Below the pieces are notes generated by a model that saw only the letters and a list, made by a program, of their open reading frames with translations, was not told the DNA's origin and made no database searches. A DNA stretch of 52,025 bases. Origin: Methanomassiliicoccales archaeon. Its GTDB lineage: Archaea > Thermoplasmatota > Thermoplasmata > RBG-16-68-12 > SOIM01. Shown piece by piece: positions 1-9,432 of this stretch (its first letter is position 1; every line of letters starts with the position of its first letter). The DNA lies in NCBI GenBank assembly GCA_004377185.1, contig SOIM01000059.1, positions 120,325 to 172,349 on the forward strand. Direction: 5' to 3'. Position numbers and translations under genes: made by a program.

Positions 1-560
1 ATATATCGAAGATGAATAACACAGTCCGCCAGGTACATCGGGATTATTGTTTCCGTACCTGAGAGGTCGCCAGTTCCACCATGTTCTTCAAGCGTCGAAA
101 GAACCGTGCCGACCTTCCTCATTTCCTTGAGCATGAAACTGATGAGGTCCCTCTGTTCGTACGGGTCCTTCGTCGACCACATCACAGGGGTAAGAGGATC
201 GATGGCAATCCTTGCCCTTGAGCCACCCCAGTCAGAAACGAAAGCGGGAAGTTCCTTCTTGATAAAGGTTGAGAACTCCCTGCCGGAAGCATCTATGAAG
301 ACCAAGAGCTCCTTGTCCAAATACTCCAGAATCTCGCTCCACCCCATCTCGACAGCTTCCCTGATGATCTGCTCCTTGTTCTCGTCCAGGCTTACGAAAA
401 TGCCTTCCTGCCCCCCTTCCAAGCCCCTCCTGATAAATTGCGTCGCGAAGGTGGTCTTGCCAGCACCGGATGAACCAATGACAACTGTAGTAGAATTCTC
501 GTTGATCCCGCCATCCAGAAGCTCATTGAGCCCATAGATGCCGCTCTTTATCTTCTTCAT
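1..560 (-). CDS. KaiC/RadA-like RecA-fold ATPase (partial, C-terminus outside window)
   Basis: About 186 residues are visible, from an ATG at 560 to the window edge. The N-terminus (MKKIKSGIYGLNELLDGGI) and the Walker A motif GSSGAGKTT near residues 30-38 are typical of KaiC/RAD55-type RecA-fold ATPases. A hydrophobic Walker B-like strand (ARIAIDPL) follows near residue 120. These proteins bind and hydrolyse ATP and, in archaea, are often single-domain regulators or signalling proteins of unknown partner. A TATA-like box lies at 583-590 on this strand, about 26 bases before the ATG, and no Shine-Dalgarno is present, so a leaderless message is likely. The gene is divergent from the DNA polymerase gene. 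The family is clear; the precise function is not. Confidence 0.85.
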   Translation of the reverse strand, partial: MKKIKSGIYGLNELLDGGINENSTTVVIGSSGAGKTTFATQFIRRGLEGGQEGIFVSLDENKEQIIREAVEMGWSEILEYLDKELLVFIDASGREFSTFIKKELPAFVSDWGGSRARIAIDPLTPVMWSTKDPYEQRDLISFMLKEMRKVGTVLSTLEEHGGTGDLSGTETIIPMYLADCVIHLRY

Positions 561-582
561 CTTCTGATTCCAACAAAAGGAG

Positions 583-590
583 CATATAAG
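583..590 (-). promoter_or_regulatory. TATA-like box for KaiC-like gene
   Basis: CTTATATG read on the minus strand, centred about 26 bases upstream of the ATG at 560. This spacing places the predicted transcription start on or next to the start codon. Confidence 0.5.
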
Positions 591-721
591 AATGTTTTGT
601 CAAGAATATTGAGAGCGCGGAATCTCTCTCCATTCCGAAGACAAGAAAGCGGATCCTCACATGTTTAAATAATTCAACAAGAATAGAAATAGGAAGGTCA
701 GAGAACCGGACAATCGATATC

Positions 722-729
722 TTTATACA
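722..729 (+). promoter_or_regulatory. TATA-like box for DNA polymerase D large subunit
   Basis: TTTATACA. A start site about 26 bases downstream (near 752) lies after the in-frame ATG at 741 and before the ATG at 780, which argues that 780 is the real start codon. Confidence 0.45.
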
Positions 730-779
730 AATCCTATCACATGTCGGTCTGCGATTTTCCTGGAACGTCAAGGGATGGT

Positions 780-3700
780 ATGACAGTCGTAGCCAGCAAG
801 GAAATAGAGGACTATTTCGAGAGCCTAGACCAATCTTCGTCCAAATGCTACAGGATCGCGGAGAGGGCGAGGAAGAAAGGGTTTGATCCCCAGCTCCATG
901 TGGAGATTCTGAAGGCGGACGATCTTGCTTCCAGAGTGGAACAACTGCTCGGTGATTACACCAACAAGGGCGTTTCCAGGAGGATAAGGGAGCTCAGCAA
1001 GAGAATGGACCGAGAGGAGGTCTCCCTTCAGATAGCGAGAGAGATTGCAAAGAATACAAATGGCTCAAAGGAAGAGGCTCTGGAAAAGGCAATCCGCACC
1101 GGACTGGCGATACTCACTGAAGGAATTCTGGTCGCACCTCTCGAGGGAATTGCATCCGTCAAGATAGGGAAGAACCTCGATGGAAGCACGTACGCAGACG
1201 TGTACTATGCAGGACCCATCCGATCGGCCGGGGGCACGGGCCAAGCACTGAGCGTCCTAATCGCGGACGTGGTCAGAAGAGACCTTGGCATCGGACGATA
1301 CAAACCCACCAAACAGGAAGTGGAGCGTTTCAAGGAGGAGATTCCGCTCTACAAGCGCTCCCAACACCTCCAATACACGCCAACGAGCGAAGAGATAGAA
1401 CTGATGGTCAGCAATTGCCCAGTGTGCATAAACGGAGAAGGCACAGAGGACGAGGAGATATCCGGGCACAGGGACCTTCCGAGGATAGGCACCAACAGGG
1501 TCAGAGGAGGCGCCTGCCTGGTGACAGCGGAGGGATTGTGCCTGAAGGCTCCGAAGATACAGAAGCACGTGAGGAACCTGAGAATAGATGGGTGGGATTT
1601 CATTGGCAAGTTCATTAGGCGGAGAGGAAGTGAAGATGAGGAAAGGGTGGAACTCAAGCCGGATGACACGTACATCCGCAACATAATCGCGGGAAGACCG
1701 GTACTGGCACATCCTAGCAGGAAGGGGGGATTCCGTCTCAGATACGGAAGAACGAGGGCAACGGGTTTGGCCGCCTTGGGTGTGAATCCCGCGACCATGA
1801 CAGTTGTTGGCGAATTCATAGCTGTTGGAACTCAGATGAAGATCGAACGACCTGGCAAGGCCTGCGCTGTCACCCCCTGCAGTGATATCGAGGGACCTCT
1901 TGTCGTGTTGAAGAACGGTGATTTCATCAGATTGGACGATTACGAGGAAGCAAAGAGTCTCGACCCACAGATAGAAAGGATAACCGACCTAGGTGAGTTG
2001 CTCGTCCCGTTCGGTGAGTTCCTAGAGAACAATCACATGCTTGTCCCTGGGTCCTACTCGCTCGAGTGGTACCGCCAGGAGTTGTTGAGCAAATGCGAGG
2101 ATCTGCCGGAGGACTGGGAATCGCCCACGCCCTCCCGGGCCTTTGAGATAGCCGAGTCACTGGACGTTCCCCTGCATCCAGATTACAACCTGTTTTGGCA
2201 CGATCTGGAAATGGAAGACCTGAGAAGGCTGAGGGAGTTCTTGAGCCAAGAAGGTAAGTTTGAGAACGAGAGACTGTACTTGCCAAAGGAAGAGGAGATG
2301 AAGGAACTCCTCATTCAGCTCGGAGCACCGCATCGCGTGGAGGACGAGGATGTAGTAGTTGAACATCATTCTTACGCCATTGTGAGGTGCCTTGGTCTTG
2401 AGGTCGAGGATTCGAAGCTCACACCGATGGGCGAGATCGAGGGCGAGGATCCACTGGAATGCGTTTCGAGACTTGCAGGAGTGACTGTGAGACCGAAATC
2501 ATCCACCCGCGTGGGGGCGAGAATGGCACGGCCGGAAAAGGCAAAGGAGAGGAAAATGAAACCACCTCCACATTCTCTATTCCCACTCGGAACGGCAGGA
2601 GGGGCTCAGCGTCTTGTGCAGCAAGCTCTTTCGAAAGGAACAATCACAATCGAGGTGGGGAAGCGGATATGCGAGGAATGTGGGAAAAGATGGTTCTTGT
2701 CGAAGTGCACCTGTGGAGGACACACAAAGCCAATTGGAGAACCGATGCCAGTCGAGATAAGATTGGATAAACTGTATCGTGCTGCGACAGAACGGCTCGG
2801 GGAACGCAACATCCCGAACATCAAGGGCGTAAGGGGAATGATATCCAAAGACAAGACTCCCGAAGCACTGGAGAAAGGGATTCTCAGAGCGAAGCATGGC
2901 GTATACGTCTTCAAGGACGGGACCTGCAGATACGACATGACTGACGTCCCGTTGACCCACTTCAAACCGGCAGAGATCGGGTTGAGACTTTCGCAAGTCA
3001 AGGCCCTGGGCTACCAAAAGGATGTGAAAGGGAATCCAATCGAGGACGAGAAACAAGTGATTGAGCTCCGCCCTCAGGATTTCATCGCCTCCTCTTCGTG
3101 CGGAGACTACCTGGTGAGAGTGTCCAATTTCATTGACGATCTCTTAGTGAAGGTGTACGGACTGAAGCCGTTCTATTCGGCCGAGAAGAGGGAGGACCTA
3201 ATTGGATGTCTTTTGGTTGGACTGGCCCCTCACACGTCAAGCGGTGTTCTTGCCCGGCTGATAGGCTACACTGACGCTCGCGTGGGATATGCTCATCCTT
3301 ATTTCCATGCAAGCAAGAGAAGGAACTGCGACGGGGATGAGGATTGCGTCATGCTTCTCTTGGATGGACTAATCAATTTCAGTCGGTCCTTCCTGCCTGA
3401 GAAACGTGGAGGGCTCATGGATGCCCCACTCGTACTCACTCCAAGGATAGATCCCAGCGAGATAGACAAGGAAGCATACAGCATCGATCTGGGAACCTCT
3501 TATCCGCTCGAGTTCTACGAAGCCACGACAAGGTATGAGAACCCAAGAGACGTGGAGGACCTTGTGGACACTGTTGGCAAGAGGATAGGAACGGTACTCC
3601 AATATGAGGGATTCGGTTTCACGACCGACACGGAGGACATAGCGAGGGGACCGCTCAAATCCGCGTACACTCACGGATCCATGATATCCAAAATGGAGAA

Positions 3701-4076
3701 GCAGCTGGAATTGGAGAAGAAGATAAGGGCGGTGGATGCCTCGGACGTGGTCTCAAGGACCATTGTCCACCATTTCCTTCCGGATATCATAGGCAACATG
3801 AACGCGTTCTCCACTCAGAAGCTGAGATGCACCAAATGCAACGCCAAGTTCCGCAGAATGCCTCTGGGCGGGAGATGCCTGAAATGCGGAGGGAACCTCA
3901 CGCTGACCGTCCATGAGAAATCAGTGAAGAAGTACCTGGAGATATCGAAGGAAATCTCTAAGAAATACGGTGTTTCCAACTACCTTCAGCAAAGACTGGA
4001 ATTGATTGAATGCGCCATACAGTCCCTCTTCACTAACGAAAGGGTTCAGCACCTCAAGTTGGACGATTTCTGTTAG
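780..4076 (+). CDS. polC: DNA polymerase II large subunit DP2 (family D polymerase)
   Basis: 1098 residues; the catalytic subunit of the archaeal replicative polymerase PolD, which pairs with the exonuclease subunit DP1 (not in this window). The signature NCDGDED spans residues 849-855; D851 and D853 correspond to the metal-binding aspartates of the double-psi beta-barrel active site known for the family. A Cys cluster begins at C631 (CEECGKRW, then CTCGG), and a second zinc-binding cluster (CTKC...CLKC) lies around residues 1017-1034, where DP2 contacts DP1. The C-terminus has a QSLF-type stretch that could contact the PCNA clamp. Active-site inteins are common in this family, but none is present. 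An in-frame ATG at 741 would add 13 residues but probably lies upstream of the transcript start. Confidence 0.97.
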   Translation: MTVVASKEIEDYFESLDQSSSKCYRIAERARKKGFDPQLHVEILKADDLASRVEQLLGDYTNKGVSRRIRELSKRMDREEVSLQIAREIAKNTNGSKEEALEKAIRTGLAILTEGILVAPLEGIASVKIGKNLDGSTYADVYYAGPIRSAGGTGQALSVLIADVVRRDLGIGRYKPTKQEVERFKEEIPLYKRSQHLQYTPTSEEIELMVSNCPVCINGEGTEDEEISGHRDLPRIGTNRVRGGACLVTAEGLCLKAPKIQKHVRNLRIDGWDFIGKFIRRRGSEDEERVELKPDDTYIRNIIAGRPVLAHPSRKGGFRLRYGRTRATGLAALGVNPATMTVVGEFIAVGTQMKIERPGKACAVTPCSDIEGPLVVLKNGDFIRLDDYEEAKSLDPQIERITDLGELLVPFGEFLENNHMLVPGSYSLEWYRQELLSKCEDLPEDWESPTPSRAFEIAESLDVPLHPDYNLFWHDLEMEDLRRLREFLSQEGKFENERLYLPKEEEMKELLIQLGAPHRVEDEDVVVEHHSYAIVRCLGLEVEDSKLTPMGEIEGEDPLECVSRLAGVTVRPKSSTRVGARMARPEKAKERKMKPPPHSLFPLGTAGGAQRLVQQALSKGTITIEVGKRICEECGKRWFLSKCTCGGHTKPIGEPMPVEIRLDKLYRAATERLGERNIPNIKGVRGMISKDKTPEALEKGILRAKHGVYVFKDGTCRYDMTDVPLTHFKPAEIGLRLSQVKALGYQKDVKGNPIEDEKQVIELRPQDFIASSSCGDYLVRVSNFIDDLLVKVYGLKPFYSAEKREDLIGCLLVGLAPHTSSGVLARLIGYTDARVGYAHPYFHASKRRNCDGDEDCVMLLLDGLINFSRSFLPEKRGGLMDAPLVLTPRIDPSEIDKEAYSIDLGTSYPLEFYEATTRYENPRDVEDLVDTVGKRIGTVLQYEGFGFTTDTEDIARGPLKSAYTHGSMISKMEKQLELEKKIRAVDASDVVSRTIVHHFLPDIIGNMNAFSTQKLRCTKCNAKFRRMPLGGRCLKCGGNLTLTVHEKSVKKYLEISKEISKKYGVSNYLQQRLELIECAIQSLFTNERVQHLKLDDFC

Positions 4077-4137
4077 GCGGTCTGCCGAGAAAGAATTAAG
4101 AAGTGTTTCAATATAGAGAACAGGCTGGTCGTAGTCA

Positions 4138-5232
4138 ATGAAAGTAGCCATATTTCACGATTTCATGAGCTCGATTGGCGGAGGGGAGAAGTTGACTCTT
4201 ACGCTTGCTCGAGCTTTGGGTGCTGACGTCTACACAACGGACCTGGAACAAGAGACAGTGTCCAAACTGGGTTTCAATGACGTGAGGATCACTGACCTGG
4301 GTCCTCTCCCAAAGAAACCGCCTCTGAAGCAGATCAATGCCTCAATCAAGTTCAAGGGGTTCCGTCCAAAGAAGAAGTACGACTTCCACGTGTTCTCTGG
4401 CAACTGGTCCCACTACGCCGCGAGAAGACTCCATCCCAACCTGCTGTACTGTCACACTCCGGTCAGAGCCTTCTATGATCTGAGGGACTGGACGCTCGAG
4501 AATCTGGACAGTGGGTCCCAAAGACTCGCCGCAAAGATATGGATCGCCGCTCACAAATGGTTCAATGAGAGGTCCATCCGAAACGTGGACGGGATTGTGG
4601 TGAACAGCGAGAATGTGAGGCGGAGGGTCGGAAGATACTACGACAGGGACGCGGTCGTTGTTCATCCTCCCGTTCCCACAGGGAAGTTCAGATTTTCCCA
4701 AGTGGGCGATTTCTGGCTGTCCGTGAACAGATTGTATCCTGAAAAGAGAATCGACCTCCAGATCGAGATTTTCAGGAGACTTCCGGAGGAGAAGTTGAAG
4801 ATAGTTGGTGGGTTTGCCCTTGGCGACCACTCGAAGTCATATATCTCGAGATTGGGTGAAACTCCACCTAACGTGGAGCTGCTGGGCTCGGTCGGGCAAG
4901 AGGATTTGGTCGACTTGTACTCAGAATGCAAGGGCTTCATCGCCACGGCCGTCGACGAGGACTTTGGAATGACACCTGTGGAGGCCATGGCCTCTGGGAA
5001 GGTCGCCCTTGTCACGGACGAAGGAGGATACCGGGAGACCGTTGTTGACGGCGAGACTGGCTGGCTTCTTCCCCCGGATGCGGAGGCTTTTGCAAAGAAA
5101 ATTGGGGAGCTGCCCAAAGAGAAACTGGAAAGCATGCGGGAGAACTGCATTGAAAGGTCAGGGAAGTTCGACGAGGAGGTGTTCATCGCCAGGATGAAAG
5201 AGGAGATACAACGGGGCCTACAACAAACGTAA
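4138..5232 (+). CDS. GT4-family glycosyltransferase
   Basis: 364 residues with a two-Rossmann GT-B layout. The N-terminus MKVAIFHDFMSSIGGGEK has the glycine-rich acceptor-side loop of GT4 enzymes, and EDFGMTPVE near residue 270 is the family's E-x7-E nucleotide-sugar motif. Such enzymes move a sugar from an NDP-sugar to a lipid or glycan on the cytoplasmic face. ATATAGA at 4111-4117 lies about 25 bases before the ATG, suggesting a leaderless transcript. The gene starts 61 bases after polC and is followed by a membrane protein and two more glycosyltransferases, so it most likely works in surface glycan or protein N-glycan assembly. The sugar specificity cannot be read from the sequence. Confidence 0.9.
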   Translation: MKVAIFHDFMSSIGGGEKLTLTLARALGADVYTTDLEQETVSKLGFNDVRITDLGPLPKKPPLKQINASIKFKGFRPKKKYDFHVFSGNWSHYAARRLHPNLLYCHTPVRAFYDLRDWTLENLDSGSQRLAAKIWIAAHKWFNERSIRNVDGIVVNSENVRRRVGRYYDRDAVVVHPPVPTGKFRFSQVGDFWLSVNRLYPEKRIDLQIEIFRRLPEEKLKIVGGFALGDHSKSYISRLGETPPNVELLGSVGQEDLVDLYSECKGFIATAVDEDFGMTPVEAMASGKVALVTDEGGYRETVVDGETGWLLPPDAEAFAKKIGELPKEKLESMRENCIERSGKFDEEVFIARMKEEIQRGLQQT

Positions 5233-5258
5233 AGTACTCCATTCTGCATTGAACTGCA

Positions 5259-6950
5259 ATGCGCAAGTCAACCGGCTTTGCCCTCCTTTCCATATTCCTC
5301 ATTGCCCTTTTCTTGCGCTTTCTCCCGCTCACGAGACACCTGTTCTGGGGTGCCGATTTCGGAGAGTACTACTTCCTCACCAGGGATTTGGTTTCCAATG
5401 GCCATCTTGCCCTCCCCTATTACGGATGGGGTTTCACCTATCCATATTTCCCGGGTATGTTCATCCTGGGCGGAATTCTGGGATCTACCAGTGCATCCAT
5501 TTCAGTCTCTACCGCCCTGATACCTGCCTTTCTTGCCGCCTTCACGGTCTTCCCCATCTTCCTTATGGGGAGGGAGCTCTACCACGAGGACGCACCTGGT
5601 CTGATCGCTGCGGGGATATCAGCAGTCGCCTTGCCAGCAGTATACGTGACCTCTCACGCAATGCCGGGCTCAATCGGGGAATTGCTGTTCATCTTCTGCA
5701 TATTCTTATTCTGGAAAGCGCATACCAAACCGAAAACATACTACCTCCTCTATCCAGCCTCGCTTGCACTGGTCATTACACATCATCTGTCCGCCTATTT
5801 CTTGATAATCGTCCTTGTGACCGCGATCTTCTTGCGAGAATTCGTTTCTAAAAAGAGCGATGTTGAGAAGCTGAGACGGAGTGTTGTCTTCGTGACGTTC
5901 CTTGTGTTCATGAACTTCCTCTATTGGATTGCTTACGCCACACCCTTCCGCGATGTCATCCTCTCCAAAGTCTACTTGAGTTGGTGGGGGGTCATACTGG
6001 CATTCGTTCTTCTCATGGTTGTTCTCTTTGCCATTATCAAACTCCGAAGAAGAATCGACTGGGGGTATCGTCCTGAGTATCCCAGATTGAAGGACAGACT
6101 GAGCCTGATGGTGGTTTCATTCATTGGGATTTATGTTATCATGGCGATAATAATCCTGGTGGCAATCCCAGGTACCACCGTCGCGCTTGATGCCTCCGCG
6201 GCAATTTTCTTTACTCCGCTCATGATACCGATTGCTGTTGCGATGGCGGGAAGAAGATTCTCAGATTTCGCAAGAAAGGGCTATGACCTGACGAGCTGGT
6301 TCATCGCGATCCTTGGCTCTCTCGTTCTCGGAACTCTGTTCGCAAGCGACGTCATCGTTCCTTATAGACATATGCAGTACATGATTGCTCCTATGGCCTT
6401 GGTGGCTGGCTTTGGAATCACGAGGATGTCCGGGCTCTTCGGTGTGACCAAGAAGAAAGGGAAGGTGATGGTCGGAGCGCTGGTCATCGCTCTTCTGGTC
6501 GCTCTGGCATCCACATCCTATCCTCCGAGGAAAATCCTGGCAGGACACCAGGAAGGAATTGAAGCGGAATTGGTCTCGTGTGCCCAGTTCTCTGGCCTGT
6601 ATGCGGATGGTCTTATCGTTTCCGACCACAGAGCATCCACAATCATCTTTGGGTTCGGAGAGAGAAACGCCACTTGGGACACCGCACCAGATTCTCTGCT
6701 GGCAGACACATTTGAAGATGCTGTAACTGAAATGCGGGAGGTGAATTCACCTTCCGGAAAAAAGAGGGTCGATTATGCTGTTCTCGACAAAGACATGGAG
6801 ATAGGTGCCATGATATATCCATGGGATCCTGCCCATGTTATGAGCACGGAAGCGATCGAGAAGTTCGACAAATCGCCATATATGAAGCTCTACGACAATG
6901 GCTATTCAAGACTCTACTATGTCAACTGGGGGTTGGTGCAAACCGGCTAG
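5259..6950 (+). CDS. Multi-pass membrane glycosyltransferase-like protein (GT39/ArnT-like)
   Basis: 563 residues with roughly 11-13 hydrophobic segments, the first at residues 6-24. An acidic loop (WGADFGEYY, around residues 30-38) follows the first membrane helix, the arrangement seen in GT-C fold enzymes, where an aspartate in the first external loop is catalytic. The C-terminal 130 residues are soluble and probably external. No WWDYG motif of the oligosaccharyltransferase AglB/STT3 is visible. It follows the GT4 gene by 26 bases and is probably cotranscribed. The likely role is transfer of a sugar from a lipid-phosphate carrier on the outer face of the membrane; the exact family is inferred from fold layout rather than from a strict motif. 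Confidence 0.7.
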   Translation: MRKSTGFALLSIFLIALFLRFLPLTRHLFWGADFGEYYFLTRDLVSNGHLALPYYGWGFTYPYFPGMFILGGILGSTSASISVSTALIPAFLAAFTVFPIFLMGRELYHEDAPGLIAAGISAVALPAVYVTSHAMPGSIGELLFIFCIFLFWKAHTKPKTYYLLYPASLALVITHHLSAYFLIIVLVTAIFLREFVSKKSDVEKLRRSVVFVTFLVFMNFLYWIAYATPFRDVILSKVYLSWWGVILAFVLLMVVLFAIIKLRRRIDWGYRPEYPRLKDRLSLMVVSFIGIYVIMAIIILVAIPGTTVALDASAAIFFTPLMIPIAVAMAGRRFSDFARKGYDLTSWFIAILGSLVLGTLFASDVIVPYRHMQYMIAPMALVAGFGITRMSGLFGVTKKKGKVMVGALVIALLVALASTSYPPRKILAGHQEGIEAELVSCAQFSGLYADGLIVSDHRASTIIFGFGERNATWDTAPDSLLADTFEDAVTEMREVNSPSGKKRVDYAVLDKDMEIGAMIYPWDPAHVMSTEAIEKFDKSPYMKLYDNGYSRLYYVNWGLVQTG

Positions 6951-7085
6951 ACCCATTTTCATCTTGCAGACCTTTCCTTTCATATGGATGGGGGCCTGTC
7001 CTCCTCGTTTCTTCACAAGACCGCGATATTCTGCCTGATGAGCAGAACCCTGCAACATTGAAGACACACGAAGATGTGACTGCTG

Positions 7086-8048
7086 TTATTCGAGACATTG
7101 AGCATATATCTCGACAACTTCTTTCGCGATTCTCTCTGGGTCATGCACCTTTTTCGTGTATTCGATACCTTTCCTACCGATCCGATTCCACTCGTCTTTT
7201 TGCTCAATTGTCTTCCGAAGTTTTTCCAAGAAATTTCTCTCAGTCACTCTGATTATGGGAACCTTGCCGTACTGAGTATAGAGGTTCGGGTCATAGGATG
7301 AAAGCACGACCTCCCCCAAAGACATTGCATCAATCGAAACAAGACCATACATCCCGAAATCTGAAACCTGGTCCACAACCACGTCACAAGTCCGCATTAT
7401 ATCATCAGCTTTCCTATGGTCACATTTCTCCACGACCAACAACTCAATTCCTTCGCCACGGAGTGTTGTGACACCCCCCATTCTCGATTCTGCGATAGCA
7501 CTTCCTGAAAGCAACTTGCGGAAACTAGAGATTATGTAGTCCGTCCCTTTCTTCTTTCTGTCGGTTGGAAAATGGCCCAGTCGAATTCTCATATCATCAT
7601 GCCTGACTGATTTGATCGGAGGGGAGACATGCGGATTCGGTATCCATGTCGCCTTGACGTATTTCTGCAAATCGGGGGTGGAGCAAAGGACGGCATTACA
7701 CATGAACAGATGGTGCAAGCCACCTCCTTCTCTGGCATCCGTTCCGTGAAAATGGGCCACAACCGCTTTTTTCCTGGGAAAGAATCTGTACACGTAGACA
7801 TAGGAGTCTGTCAAAGCCATTCCGCCGTGTATATGAACCACATCGAATTCTCTTACCCACTTCCTAATCATTGGAAGTCCGAGCTTCTTTGAAAAGAAAG
7901 ACTTCGAGGACCCAAACTCGAAATCACACTTGTATCCTAGGTAGTCCTGTTTGTCGATAAGAACAGCCGCTTGGTGTCCGAGTTTTTTCTGTTCAGCTGC
8001 AAGTCTTCCAGCTATGTTCGCAGGGTTGTTGATGTGGAGTATGTTCAT
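7086..8048 (-). CDS. GT4-like glycosyltransferase
   Basis: 320 residues from the ATG at 8048 (MNILHINNPANIAGRLA), which begins exactly at the first Rossmann strand. A TTG at 8087 would add 13 non-family-like residues. The N-domain has HIHGGMA and AHFHGTD, typical of group 1 glycosyltransferases. The C-domain has a degenerate E-x7-E region (FGMYGLVSIDAM) in which the second glutamate is Asp, so the donor site may be altered. It lies 50 bases after the larger glycosyltransferase 8099-9295 on the same strand and is convergent with the membrane protein at 5259-6950. Substrate unknown. Confidence 0.8.
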   Translation of the reverse strand: MNILHINNPANIAGRLAAEQKKLGHQAAVLIDKQDYLGYKCDFEFGSSKSFFSKKLGLPMIRKWVREFDVVHIHGGMALTDSYVYVYRFFPRKKAVVAHFHGTDAREGGGLHHLFMCNAVLCSTPDLQKYVKATWIPNPHVSPPIKSVRHDDMRIRLGHFPTDRKKKGTDYIISSFRKLLSGSAIAESRMGGVTTLRGEGIELLVVEKCDHRKADDIMRTCDVVVDQVSDFGMYGLVSIDAMSLGEVVLSSYDPNLYTQYGKVPIIRVTERNFLEKLRKTIEQKDEWNRIGRKGIEYTKKVHDPERIAKEVVEIYAQCLE

Positions 8049-8098
8049 GGGCCCGTTCCCCGTGTCAGATGAATCGGTGTTCGCCAATCCGATATTCC

Positions 8099-9295
8099 CT
8101 AATCATTACCTCCCACAATCTCTTCGTAGATGCTGTCAACTTCCTTGGCATAGGTGGACACAGAAATCGTGTCTCTTGTTTCGAGAGCGTGTTGGCTCAT
8201 TTCCTTGCGCAAGGAATCGTTCCCGTGAAGTTCCCTAATCCATTTGAGTGCTTCCGTGATGTCTTGAACAAGAAGGACGTTCTTTTTGTCAGTGAGAGGA
8301 TGCAGTTTTCCTGGCGACAGCCTAATGGTAGGTTTCCCGCAAGCGATCGCCTCGAACGTGAATCTACCCACACCTGGCGCAACAGTTAGATTGATGGCCA
8401 TATCACAACTGTTGATCAGATGAGGTATCATCTCGTTGGGCATGTCTCCGACCAGCTTGGTGTTTCTCCATCCTGCTTCCGGACTCTTATATCCTCTCCC
8501 AGCGATGATGAGATTGATATCATCAGGCAAGACTTCCGAGAGCTGACGAAGAAGATGCGCCCCTTTGACGGGCTCAACTCTTGCCACGGAAAGCACGTTA
8601 GTCTTGGACTCATCAATTGCTTCCCGCACACTGGAAGGAAGGTGTTCCAAAGACTGTTCACGGTCCGCAGGCTTAAACAAATCTGTATCCACACCGCTTG
8701 GGACAAGAAAAACCTGCTTTCCCCCTGACATGTCTCTCAACGGTTCGACCATGAACTCATCTAGGCAGATTATGGATTCTGCCTGTCCGCAGAAGAAGGT
8801 CTCTATTTCGCGCCAAGACTTGTTGTATCGCGAAGATGCTTCGGAACCAAGCCCAGAGTCCGTGTGAGAGGGCAGAGTGTGAAAAGTGACCAACACAGGT
8901 TGATTTGATGTACGCCAAGCCGCAAGCTTAGTGAAGAGAGCCCTGCCAATCCTATTGTCAATCCCCACAAACAAACGAGGAGTGATAGAGCCGAAGCGTA
9001 GATGCAATATGTCGTAATCGAAATCTCTCAAAGTGAGCATTTTCACGAGCTCTCTTGGCAGTTCCAGGAACGCATCCGCAGGTGCAACCCCCAAGGGAGG
9101 AGTCGAAAGATGGGATGGTCTTGCCCGAACCACCTCAACTGCACCGACTTTCTCTTGTTCCTTCGTATCTGGAAGCATGTCTGTGAGTACATAGTGCTCG
9201 TGCCTGCTGTGCTCCGCAAAGGAGAATATGTTGGTCTCTGTGCCGCCTCTTGAAGGTAGAAAAAACGGATGATAGTTCAGAATCTTGAGCTTCAT
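8099..9295 (-). CDS. GT4-family glycosyltransferase
   Basis: 398 residues from the ATG at 9295 (MKLKILNYHPFFLPSRGGTE), which matches the usual GT4 N-terminal strand and GG loop. An open frame continues upstream to 9433, but that extension overlaps the promoter of the divergent desulfurase gene. The C-domain shows SVARVEPVKGAHLL and a terminal motif ending TFEAIACGKP, as expected for NDP-sugar binding. A TATA-like element (TTAAATAAATC, minus strand, about 9343-9353) gives a predicted start near 9322, and AGGAG sits 13 bases before the ATG. It probably forms a two-gene unit with 7086-8048 for surface glycan synthesis. Confidence 0.88.
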   Translation of the reverse strand: MKLKILNYHPFFLPSRGGTETNIFSFAEHSRHEHYVLTDMLPDTKEQEKVGAVEVVRARPSHLSTPPLGVAPADAFLELPRELVKMLTLRDFDYDILHLRFGSITPRLFVGIDNRIGRALFTKLAAWRTSNQPVLVTFHTLPSHTDSGLGSEASSRYNKSWREIETFFCGQAESIICLDEFMVEPLRDMSGGKQVFLVPSGVDTDLFKPADREQSLEHLPSSVREAIDESKTNVLSVARVEPVKGAHLLRQLSEVLPDDINLIIAGRGYKSPEAGWRNTKLVGDMPNEMIPHLINSCDMAINLTVAPGVGRFTFEAIACGKPTIRLSPGKLHPLTDKKNVLLVQDITEALKWIRELHGNDSLRKEMSQHALETRDTISVSTYAKEVDSIYEEIVGGND

Positions 9296-9432
9296 GACGG
9301 ACCATGCACTCCTCTTGCTACGTCGCGCACCATTGACAGCCGATTTATTTAACGATTTTGGAAGAGCTTTGATCGCTTCACCTAGTGCGAAAAAGAAAAG
9401 GTTTAATCCCTTTCGGTATATTAGGACGAACA

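Noticed and set aside
741-779. Upstream in-frame ATG for DNA polymerase D large subunit
   Set aside because: The TATA box at 722-729 puts the transcript start near 752, after this ATG, and the extra residues look unrelated to the family.
3324-3344. Intein at the DP2 catalytic motif
   Set aside because: The motif NCDGDED is uninterrupted and the protein has normal intein-free length.
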